Assembly (NCBI GenBank): GCA_013388745.1
Contig: JACAER010000017.1
Location: forward strand, 124,001-188,000
Direction: 5' to 3'
Length of the DNA stretch: 64,000 nucleotides
DNA from: Chloroflexota bacterium
GTDB taxonomy: Bacteria > Chloroflexota > Anaerolineae > Aggregatilineales > Phototrophicaceae
The notes beneath the pieces were generated by a model. That model was not told the DNA's origin and searched no databases. It saw nothing but the letters and a program-made list of their open reading frames with translations. The translations under genes and the position numbers were made by a program. The number at the start of each line of letters is the position of its first letter. Within the stretch, counting starts at the first letter, position 1. Below are positions 8,401-16,811 of the stretch, piece by piece.

Positions 8401-9159
8401 ATGGATTTTACGGGAAAAGTCGGGCTGGTGACAGGCGCGTCGCGCGGGATTGGGCGGGCTGTGGCGCAGCATTTGGCGCAGCGCGGCGCGCGGGTGGCCG
8501 TGCATTATCATCGCAGCGGCGCGGCAGCGCAGGAGACGCTGGCCACGCTGGCCGGCAAGGGGCATATGCTGGCGCAGGCCGATATGGGCGACGCCGACGC
8601 GGTGCAGCGCATGGTGGCCGAAGTTGTCAGGCAGATGGGCGGGCTGCACATTCTGGTCAATAACGCGGGCATTTATGAAGAACACCCGCTGGATAAAGTG
8701 AGCTACGCGGAATGGCAGGCAGGCTGGCGGCGCACGCTGGCGACCAATCTGATCGGGCCGGCCAACGCCTGTTACTGCGCCGCGCAGCATATGATCGGCA
8801 ACGGCGGCGGGCGCATCGTGAATGTGTCGTCGCGCGGGGCGTTCCGCGGCGAGCCGGACGCGCCGGCCTATGGCGCCAGCAAGGGCGGGCTGAACAGCAT
8901 GAGCCAATCGCTGGCGAAAGCGCTGGCGCCGCACAACATTTTCGTAGGCGTGGTCGCGCCCGGTTGGGTCGAAACCGATATGGCGAGCGAACATCTGGCA
9001 GGGCCGCAGGGCGACAGTATCCGCGCGCAAAGCCCCCTGGGGCGGGTTGCCAGCGTGGACGATGTGGCCTATGCGGTGCTGTTTCTGGCCTCAGACGGCG
9101 CGGAATTTTCTACGGGCACGATCATTGATGTCAACGGCGCATCCTATCTGCGAATGTGA
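8401..9159 (+). CDS. Short-chain dehydrogenase/reductase (FabG-like)
   Basis: A 252-residue NAD(P)-dependent oxidoreductase of the classical SDR family. Visible features are the cofactor motif TGASRGIG near the N-terminus, NNAG (ILVNNAGIY), the catalytic Ser in VNVSSRGAF, the Y-x-x-x-K pair in YGASKGG, and a C-terminal SDGAEFSTGTIIDVNG. Substrate is unknown; 3-oxoacyl reduction or sugar/alcohol oxidation are both possible. It follows the MOCOS-like gene by 17 bases, so they are probably co-transcribed. A GTG at 8389 in the same frame is an alternative start adding four residues. Confidence 0.88.
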   Translation: MDFTGKVGLVTGASRGIGRAVAQHLAQRGARVAVHYHRSGAAAQETLATLAGKGHMLAQADMGDADAVQRMVAEVVRQMGGLHILVNNAGIYEEHPLDKVSYAEWQAGWRRTLATNLIGPANACYCAAQHMIGNGGGRIVNVSSRGAFRGEPDAPAYGASKGGLNSMSQSLAKALAPHNIFVGVVAPGWVETDMASEHLAGPQGDSIRAQSPLGRVASVDDVAYAVLFLASDGAEFSTGTIIDVNGASYLRM

Positions 9160-9173
9160 ACGGAAGAAAAACA

Positions 9174-9199
9174 GGGGCAGGCCCAAACGGACATGCCCC
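9174..9199. terminator. Inverted repeat between convergent SDR and mdh genes
   Basis: GGGGCA at 9174-9179 pairs with TGCCCC at 9194-9199 across a 14-base loop. It lies 14 bases after the SDR stop and 73 bases from the mdh stop. There is no clear T-run, so it is at best a weak intrinsic terminator for either gene. Confidence 0.4.
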
Positions 9200-9271
9200 G
9201 GAAAATTGGCTTGAAAAGCTCACTTTTGCGGCGGGGCAAAGCAGGCCTTGCCGCTGCAAAGAGACGCAGTT

Positions 9272-10222
9272 TTAGTAGCCGAGCACGCCGACGACGGACT
9301 GTACGGAGGCCGCGCTCTTGGCGAGCATAGCTTTTTCTTCGTCGTTCAACTGCATTTCGATGATTTTTTCGACGCCCTTAGCGCCCAACACGGCCGGCAC
9401 GCCCACATACAGGTCTTTGTAGCCGTATTCGCCGCGCAGATAGACGGCGCAGGGGATGACGCGCTTCTGGTCGCGGATAACGGCTTCGACCATTTCGACC
9501 GTGCCGGCGGCCGGCGCATACCAGGCGCTCACGCCCACCAGGCCGACGATTTCGCCGCCGCCCTTGCGCGCGCGTTCGATGATCGCTTGCAGCTTGTCTT
9601 CGGGCAGCAGTTCGCGCACGGGGATGCCGGCGACAGAGGTATGGCGGGGCAGCGGCACCATATCGTCACCGTGGCCGCCGAGGACTATGCCATGCACATC
9701 GCGCACGCTGACATCCAGCGCTTCGGCGATAAAAGCCTTATAGCGCGCGGTATCCAGCGCCCCCGCCTGGCCAATCACGCGCTCCGGCGGAAAACCGCTT
9801 TCGTGCAGGGCCACATGGCACATGGCGTCGAGCGGATTCGAGACGATGATGAGGATGCTGTTGGGGGAATATTTGGCGACTTCGCGGGTGACTTCGCCGA
9901 CGATCTTCTGATTGGTGCGCACCAGATCATCACGGCTGGGGAACTGGCCGGTGACGGGGTCTTTCTTGCGGGGCACGCCCGCGGTAATCACGACGACATC
10001 GGAATTGGCTGTCATGGCATAGTCCATGCCACCGACGATTTTTAGATCAAAGCGCATAACGGGGGCGGAGGACATCAGATCAATCGACTTGCCTTTAGCG
10101 AGATTGCCGTCGTTGGCGATGTCGATCATCACCACGTCGCCCAATTCGCGATTGGCGATCCAGTGGGCGCAGGTCATGCCGACGTTGCCGGCGCCGACTA
10201 CCGTAATTTTGCTTCTAGCCAT
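9272..10222 (-). CDS. mdh: Malate dehydrogenase
   Basis: A 316-residue NAD-dependent malate/lactate dehydrogenase family enzyme oxidising malate to oxaloacetate. The N-terminal Rossmann motif is VVGAGNVGMTCAHW; then ITAGVPRKKD with the mobile-loop arginines, SNPLDAM, the substrate-binding RVIGQAGALDTAR, and the active-site histidine in VLGGHGDDMVPL. Arg at the MTCA/RKK positions and length fit the LDH-like MDH group found in Chloroflexota. The start at 10222 (MARSKITVVG) is chosen because GGAG lies about ten bases before it; an upstream in-frame ATG at 10237 lacks this. A CRP-like palindrome lies about 110 bases upstream, and pckA is the next gene, so both feed oxaloacetate metabolism. Confidence 0.95.
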   Translation of the reverse strand: MARSKITVVGAGNVGMTCAHWIANRELGDVVMIDIANDGNLAKGKSIDLMSSAPVMRFDLKIVGGMDYAMTANSDVVVITAGVPRKKDPVTGQFPSRDDLVRTNQKIVGEVTREVAKYSPNSILIIVSNPLDAMCHVALHESGFPPERVIGQAGALDTARYKAFIAEALDVSVRDVHGIVLGGHGDDMVPLPRHTSVAGIPVRELLPEDKLQAIIERARKGGGEIVGLVGVSAWYAPAAGTVEMVEAVIRDQKRVIPCAVYLRGEYGYKDLYVGVPAVLGAKGVEKIIEMQLNDEEKAMLAKSAASVQSVVGVLGY

Positions 10223-10323
10223 CTTGCTTTTCTCCATACAGTACTTGGTCTAAACACCTGAGGCACAAGCATACCATATCGCGCGGCGCAGACACAGCCA
10301 GAGGGAAGAAGCGCCACGCGGAA

Positions 10324-10339
10324 AGTGACACATGTCACC
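10324..10339 (-). promoter_or_regulatory. CRP/FNR-family-like operator upstream of mdh
   Basis: The sequence AGTGA-CACATG-TCACC contains the GTGA-N6-TCAC core of CRP-family sites as a near-perfect palindrome. It lies between the pckA stop and mdh start, centred about 110 bases before the mdh ATG. A TATGCT element on the minus strand at 10268-10273 could be the -10 box, which would put the site near -70. The cognate regulator is not in the window. Confidence 0.5.
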
Positions 10340-10398
10340 TTCTGCCCAGCGCTTGGCATACAAGGCAGCAGTCTGTCGGCTGATTTTTCAGGGCTTGG

Positions 10399-12012
<1,614 letters not shown>

Positions 12013-12054
12013 AATGCCCCCTTGTACAACTAAAGAACCTATTGGGTTTACTCT

Positions 12055-12119
12055 GATTGTACGGGATAGTGGTCAAACCTTGCTGTGTAACCCGCGCCAG
12101 ACCTGTGATTTTCGTCACA
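12055..12119 (-). promoter_or_regulatory. pckA promoter with perfect CRP-like operator
   Basis: At 12104-12119 the sequence TGTGA-TTTTCG-TCACA is an exact match to the CRP consensus TGTGA-N6-TCACA. On the minus strand a TACAAT -10-like box lies at 12055-12060 with no good -35 element, as expected of an activator-dependent promoter. The operator centre would be roughly 63 bases upstream of the predicted transcription start. This fits catabolite-type control of gluconeogenesis, but the regulator is not encoded here. Confidence 0.6.
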
Positions 12120-12155
12120 ACTGCACAAAGCAGGGACGGGGCAGGAGCAGGGGCC

Positions 12156-12776
12156 TCAGGCGATGAGATGCGGTGTGGCGGCGAGTCCTACGATGCGCCA
12201 ATGGTCGGCATGGCGTTCAATCGTGGTGATCGAGGTGTTGGCGAAATCGATCTTGGCCAGCGAAGGCGCATCGCTCTCGAACAGCTTATAGAGGAGCAAG
12301 CGCAGCGTGCCGCCATGGGTTACTATGGCCACTTCGGGGCCAAGGCCGGCGGCAAAGATGTCGTTAAAAGCGGCGTGGGCGCGCACCTGGGTCTGGCGCC
12401 GCGATTCGCCGCGCGGGACGATAAAATCAAAGTAGTTTTCGCGCGTTTGCTGGAATTCATGCGGGAATCGGGATTGAATCTCGTCGCGCGTCAGCCCTTG
12501 AAACACGCCCAGATGCCATTCGCGCAGGCGGTGATCCTCGATCACCGTGAGGGCGAGCGCTTGGGCCAGAAGGGCGGCGGTTTCTCTGGCGCGCGGCAGA
12601 TCGCTGCTGTAGACCGAACCAATGGGGCGAGCGCTGAGGTAATCGGCCAATTTTTGCGCCTGCTGGCGGCCAGTGTCATTTAATGAGACTGGTTCGTGCC
12701 CCTGCCAGCGGCCTTCGGCGTTCCAGGCGGTTTCGGCGTGACGAATGAGCAGTATGCGTTCAACTAGCATCGGCAT
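12156..12776 (-). CDS. Histidine phosphatase family protein (phosphoglycerate mutase-like)
   Basis: A 206-residue member of the histidine phosphatase superfamily. The phosphohistidine motif LIRHAETAWN lies at the N-terminus, with the second histidine in VTHGGTLRLLL and a conserved Glu in LREWHLGVFQG. Such proteins act as phosphoglycerate mutases, alpha-ribazole phosphatases (CobC) or general phosphatases; the sequence does not decide between these. It is transcribed on the minus strand, ends about 37 bases before the pckA operator region, and is divergent from the era operon. Confidence 0.88.
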   Translation of the reverse strand: MPMLVERILLIRHAETAWNAEGRWQGHEPVSLNDTGRQQAQKLADYLSARPIGSVYSSDLPRARETAALLAQALALTVIEDHRLREWHLGVFQGLTRDEIQSRFPHEFQQTRENYFDFIVPRGESRRQTQVRAHAAFNDIFAAGLGPEVAIVTHGGTLRLLLYKLFESDAPSLAKIDFANTSITTIERHADHWRIVGLAATPHLIA

Positions 12777-12848
12777 CCCTTGACGTGTCGTTCAACAATA
12801 GGCAGAATCTAAACGAGAATTGCGCGAGATGCAAAAGGAGCAGACATC

Positions 12849-13154
12849 GTGGTATCAGGAACGGGCAAACATTTCACGTCAGTGTCGCTGGGGCTGGCGC
12901 TGGTGGGGGGTCTGGGCGTGACATTGATGTGTGTCGCCGGGGGCATAGGGGTGATCGAAGGCGCGAATGCCGACAGCGGCGTTATTGGGCTGCTGTTCGC
13001 GGGCGGGCTGGGGCTGTTTATTGTGGGCGCGGCAGGCTGGTTTTTTGTTGAACAGCCGCACAAGCACTTTGATGACATCGAACAGCCGATGTATCACGGC
13101 CATGAGGAGCATCATCAGGACGAGGCGCACGGCGAGGAAGCGCACGGGCATTGA
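12849..13154 (+). CDS. Small two-span membrane protein with histidine/acid-rich tail
   Basis: A 101-residue protein I do not recognise. It starts at GTG with AAGGAG about seven bases upstream. Two hydrophobic segments span roughly residues 13-36 and 45-66. The C-terminal 30 residues are very rich in His, Glu and Asp (HGHEEHHQDEAHGEEAHGH), a composition often seen in metal-binding tails. It is followed after 2 bases by another uncharacterised gene and then era, so the three form an operon. Zinc or nickel binding is possible but unproven. Confidence 0.75.
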   Translation: MVSGTGKHFTSVSLGLALVGGLGVTLMCVAGGIGVIEGANADSGVIGLLFAGGLGLFIVGAAGWFFVEQPHKHFDDIEQPMYHGHEEHHQDEAHGEEAHGH

Positions 13155-13156
13155 GT

Positions 13157-13669
13157 ATGACGCGCTTCAGCCCGCCCGCGCGCGAACCGTTCGCCGAAAT
13201 CTTTAACGGCCTGGTGCTGGAATTCGAGAGCCGCCAGGCGCTGGCAACTGCGCCGCAGCCCGGCAGCGAAACCCTACTGCGCGGGGCGCTGGTGCTGCGT
13301 TACGGCGCGCGCCTGGCCGGCAAGCCGTTTTTGTCGATTGTGCCGGGCCTGCTGGTGCTGGATTATGGCGACACGCTGACAGGACAGGCGGCGTGGGATT
13401 TTCTGATGAAAAAGAGCAACCTGCACCCGCGCGCGGATGTGGTCGGCTACCGCAGCGACGGGCAGGACGATATGGTGATGGTGCGCACGCTGGATCTGGG
13501 GATGGCGATTGATGTGCTGGTCTACGCGGATGCGCAGGCGACGACGCCGCTGTATCGCCCGCAGGCGCTGATCGCCGCAAACGAGGCTGAAGATTTGCCG
13601 CCGTATCTGGTAGAATATTTACCTCGTTATGACTCGTTAGACGCCTGGAAAGCCGCACTGCATGTCTGA
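13157..13669 (+). CDS. Conserved hypothetical protein upstream of era
   Basis: A 170-residue soluble protein without a motif I recognise. It is rich in beta-strand-like segments (GALVLRYGARLAG, LSIVPGLLVLDYGDTL, VVGYRSDGQDDMVMVRTLDLG). No signal peptide or membrane segment is visible. The ATG lies 2 bases after the stop of the small membrane protein, and its last 8 bases overlap the start of era, so translation is probably coupled. An in-frame TTG two codons earlier is an alternative start. Confidence 0.75.
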   Translation: MTRFSPPAREPFAEIFNGLVLEFESRQALATAPQPGSETLLRGALVLRYGARLAGKPFLSIVPGLLVLDYGDTLTGQAAWDFLMKKSNLHPRADVVGYRSDGQDDMVMVRTLDLGMAIDVLVYADAQATTPLYRPQALIAANEAEDLPPYLVEYLPRYDSLDAWKAALHV

Positions 13670-14612
13670 TCTGGACACGATTTTTGAAGATAATCTTCCC
13701 GCCGGACATCGTTCCGGCGTGATTGCCGTTGTCGGACGCCCGAATGTGGGCAAATCGACATTGATTAACCGCATCCTGGGGCAAAAAATTGCTATCGTCA
13801 CCCCCAAACCGCAAACCACGCGCAAACAGCAGTTGGGCATCTACACTGCCGCGCGGGGCCAAATCCTGTTTACCGATACGCCCGGCCTGCACAAGCCGCA
13901 GACGAAATTGGGCGAATACATGGTGCATGTGGCGGAAACCGCGCTGAAGGACGCCGATGTCGTGCTCTGGGTGCTGGATGTCTCGGAAGAACCGCAAATT
14001 TCTGACAAATATATTGCCGAAACCGTGAAAACACTGCGCGGCGATACCCCTGTGGTGCTGGCGCTGAACAAGGCGGATGCGCTCCCTGCGGCGGAACGCG
14101 ACACCCGGATCGCGCAGCACAAAGCGCTGATCGACTTTGACAGCGTGTGGCTGGTCAGCGCGCTCAACGGCGAAGGGGTTGCCGAACTGGTGACCTATCT
14201 GTTAGAGAAGATGCCCGAAGGGCCGCGCTACTACCCTGCCGACCAACTGAGCGAAGTCAACATGCGCTTCATCGCCGCCGAAGTCGTGCGCGAAAAAATC
14301 ATTTTGCACACCGAGCAGGAAATCCCGCATTCGGTGGCTGTCGAAGTGGTGGAATACAAAGAACGCGAACAGGGCAAGCCGTTCATCAGCCTGGTAATTT
14401 ATGTCGAGCGCGATTCGCAAAAAGGCATCATTATCGGCAAGCAGGGGGCGCTGCTCAAACAGATCGGTATCGAAGCGCGTGAGGAATTGGGCGCGATGCT
14501 GGACAGCGATGTCTATCTGGAGCTGCATGTCACGGTGCAGAAGAACTGGCGCAGCGACGAGCAGTTCATGCGGCGGCTGGGCTACCGCGTGCCCAGAGAG
14601 GACAAGGAATAG
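13662..14612 (+). CDS. era: GTPase Era
   Basis: A 316-residue GTPase that binds 16S rRNA near its 3' end during 30S maturation. G motifs: GRPNVGKST (G1), QTTRKQQLG (G2), DTPGLHKPQ (G3), NKAD (G4), VSALNGEGV (G5). The C-terminal KH domain shows VYVERDSQKGIIIGKQG, then LGAMLDSDVYLELHVTVQKNW. The first 18 residues are a short extension before the G1 strand. It is the last gene of a three-gene plus-strand unit and is convergent with the YqeC-MocA gene 11 bases away. Confidence 0.97.
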   Translation: MSDLDTIFEDNLPAGHRSGVIAVVGRPNVGKSTLINRILGQKIAIVTPKPQTTRKQQLGIYTAARGQILFTDTPGLHKPQTKLGEYMVHVAETALKDADVVLWVLDVSEEPQISDKYIAETVKTLRGDTPVVLALNKADALPAAERDTRIAQHKALIDFDSVWLVSALNGEGVAELVTYLLEKMPEGPRYYPADQLSEVNMRFIAAEVVREKIILHTEQEIPHSVAVEVVEYKEREQGKPFISLVIYVERDSQKGIIIGKQGALLKQIGIEAREELGAMLDSDVYLELHVTVQKNWRSDEQFMRRLGYRVPREDKE

Positions 14613-14623
14613 AATCGGAGCGG

Positions 14624-15976
14624 TTAATCCTTCAGCCCGGCCTTACCGCGTTCGCGCTGGTAATCCTGCGGCGTATCGACATCCGTCAGCACACTGTCGT
14701 TATCGACGTTTACATAGGCCACACGATCGGCGTGGGCGTTGATGACGTCGCGCGGCGCGCCGTCCTCGGGCAGCGCGAGAATCTCTTGCCAATAGCGGCG
14801 GTCAATCAGAATCGGATGTCCGCGCCGCATTAAATAACTGGGCGCGATAATCTCGCCGAGGCCTTCTGCGTAGGCCGTGACCACCTGCGTCACGATTTTG
14901 GGCTGGAGGCGCGGTTGATCGCCCAGCACCACCAGGGCGGCCGCGATATGTGCCGGCATAGCGCGCAGCCCAATCTTGAGCGAAGAGAGCATTTCGCTGC
15001 TGGCATAATCGGGGTTGAAGACGGTTTCGGCGCCGATTTTTCCGGCGCAGGCCGCCACATCGAGGGCGCGATTGCCGGTGACGACACAAATGTGATCGAC
15101 ATGCGCCAGCAAAAGCTGTTCGAGAATATGTTCGATGATGGGCTTGCCATCGGCCCAGGGCATGAGGACTTTCATCTGCCCCATACGCTTCGACATGCCC
15201 GCCGCCAGCACGACCGCGCCGACGTTGCGCTGCACTTCGTAGACAGGATCGCTGGCGCGCACCGAACCGAGCGCGACGCTGTGGACACGCGGCTGACGCA
15301 GAATCAGGCGGGCGGTCAAACGCGCCCGCCCGCGCACATAACCACTGGCGGGCGTGCTGTTGAGCAGGGCGGTGACGCGCGCTTTGGGCGGCACGCCGCG
15401 CAGGCCCAGGGCTTCATCGCGCAGCACCTGGGCCACCCATGGCGACTTCACACGACTGCCCTCGACAAAACCAAAATGCTCGATGATGGCGCTGGCGTTG
15501 TAGACATGTTTTTCGTCGAGCGGCTGGCCCAAAACGGCCATCGACGCCACCGGCACCACCAGGGAAGTTTCCGCGGGGATCACGGGTTCGTGTCCGTAAG
15601 GCGCTTTCAGCGGCAGTCCGCGGGCGCCGTCGGCTTCGATCAGCAGCACGTCGGAATCGCTGCTGTCCAGCAAGCGCGGGAACCAGTCGAGCGGGGGGCC
15701 GTAGACCTTGCCGGCGCGCACCTCAGCGCGCAAAAAGACAAAGCGCTGCTCGTTCAGCAGCGCCGAAAGCTTGTCGGTGTTGATATCGTAGGGCAGATGC
15801 TGCGGGAAAAACGGCAGTTGATCCTGGCCGATGCGGGTGGTGGTCGTCGCCAGCACGCGCCAGCCCATATCGGCCAGCTCGTAGCCCAGCCGCACCAGCG
15901 CCGATGTCTTGCCGCCCGCCCCGACAAAGGCGACCACCGCGCCGCGCGTGAGTTCCAGCGCTCGATGCAGTTTCAT
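14624..15976 (-). CDS. YqeC-MocA fusion: Mo-hydroxylase accessory protein plus molybdopterin cytidylyltransferase-like domain
   Basis: A 450-residue two-domain protein. Residues 1-240 match the YqeC family linked to selenium-dependent molybdenum hydroxylases: the P-loop-like VAFVGAGGKTSAL, TTTTRIG and LLIEADGARGLPLKAP are clear. From about residue 251 a MocA/MobA-type nucleotidyltransferase begins (VVLAAGMSKRMGQMKVLMPW), with VVLGDQPRL, RRGHPILI and DVDTPQDY; MocA makes the cytidylated cofactor used by xanthine-oxidase-family enzymes. In E. coli yqeC and mocA are separate neighbours. It lies 4 bases after YqeB and is the last gene of the molybdenum hydroxylase operon. The fusion suggests delivery or final modification of the cofactor, which is inference. 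Confidence 0.9.
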   Translation of the reverse strand: MKLHRALELTRGAVVAFVGAGGKTSALVRLGYELADMGWRVLATTTTRIGQDQLPFFPQHLPYDINTDKLSALLNEQRFVFLRAEVRAGKVYGPPLDWFPRLLDSSDSDVLLIEADGARGLPLKAPYGHEPVIPAETSLVVPVASMAVLGQPLDEKHVYNASAIIEHFGFVEGSRVKSPWVAQVLRDEALGLRGVPPKARVTALLNSTPASGYVRGRARLTARLILRQPRVHSVALGSVRASDPVYEVQRNVGAVVLAAGMSKRMGQMKVLMPWADGKPIIEHILEQLLLAHVDHICVVTGNRALDVAACAGKIGAETVFNPDYASSEMLSSLKIGLRAMPAHIAAALVVLGDQPRLQPKIVTQVVTAYAEGLGEIIAPSYLMRRGHPILIDRRYWQEILALPEDGAPRDVINAHADRVAYVNVDNDSVLTDVDTPQDYQRERGKAGLKD

Positions 15977-15980
15977 ACGC

Positions 15981-16811
15981 CTATCCCGTCGTCAAATAGG
16001 GACGAATTTGCAGCGCACTGAACACGGCTTCGAGCACGCCGCCGCCGATGGCCAGGGATTTATCGGAAATCGTGAAGCAGTTTTCGCGCTGGGCGCGCGG
16101 GTCGAGATCGCCGATTTTCATATTGGCCGTGACCAGCACGCCTTCGTGAATCAGCCCGCGCAGGACGCCCGCGAACGGCGCACTCACGGTCTGGCCGCCG
16201 ACCCGCGCGATCTGTGCGCCGACATCCAGCGCCGCGCCGATTTCGGCCAGGGCTTCGACAAAGCCATCGGTGGGGGCGCGCAGCAAACGGCTGTGGGAAA
16301 TGCCACCGATACTGGCGGGAACGCCGCTGTCTGGCTCGGCGTAACCGTGCCAGATGACGCGCCCCAGATTATGGCCGCGATTGGTCTCGATGACGGCGTG
16401 ACAATCGACGCCGGCGTTAAAACCCGGCCCCAGGGCGATCACCAGGGGGGCATCGTCGATAATCGTGTCAATATTGGTTTTCGCGACGCGGCTGTCCACC
16501 AAAATGGCCGGCTTGAGCGCCACAATGCTCTCGCCTTGGGGATCGACTATAACGGCGATCATGTCCTGCGCGAGGATGGTCGCCGCTTCAGAAAGGGAAG
16601 CGACATGCTTGGCGGTGACGCCTTGGACCGTAATTTCGCCAGAAAAAACCGCTGTGCCGTAGCTGACGGTGCGCCTGACCAGCAGCGGCTTTTCCAGTTC
16701 AGTCACAATGACCGGAAAACCGGCCCGATGCAGGCGATAAATCACGCCGCTGGCGAGATCGCCGCCGCCACGTACCAGCGCCAGAGCGCGCTTAAAGAAG
16801 GCCAAGGCCAT
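15981..16811 (-). CDS. yqeB: YqeB-family (EF2563-type) selenium-dependent Mo-hydroxylase accessory protein
   Basis: A 276-residue member of the family named for selenium-dependent molybdenum hydroxylase systems (YqeB in E. coli, EF2563 in Enterococcus). The N-terminus has VRGGGDLASGVIYRLHRAGF, a Rossmann-like glycine-rich start, then VTELEKPLLVRRTVSYG; later VALGPGFNAGVDCHAVIET and GISHSRLLRAPTDGF. Exact chemistry is not known; genomic association links it to a labile selenium cofactor. It overlaps the end of the molybdopterin subunit gene by 20 bases and is followed by the YqeC-MocA fusion, the same neighbours as in E. coli. No selD or other selenium gene is in the window. Confidence 0.9.
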   Translation of the reverse strand: MALAFFKRALALVRGGGDLASGVIYRLHRAGFPVIVTELEKPLLVRRTVSYGTAVFSGEITVQGVTAKHVASLSEAATILAQDMIAVIVDPQGESIVALKPAILVDSRVAKTNIDTIIDDAPLVIALGPGFNAGVDCHAVIETNRGHNLGRVIWHGYAEPDSGVPASIGGISHSRLLRAPTDGFVEALAEIGAALDVGAQIARVGGQTVSAPFAGVLRGLIHEGVLVTANMKIGDLDPRAQRENCFTISDKSLAIGGGVLEAVFSALQIRPYLTTG

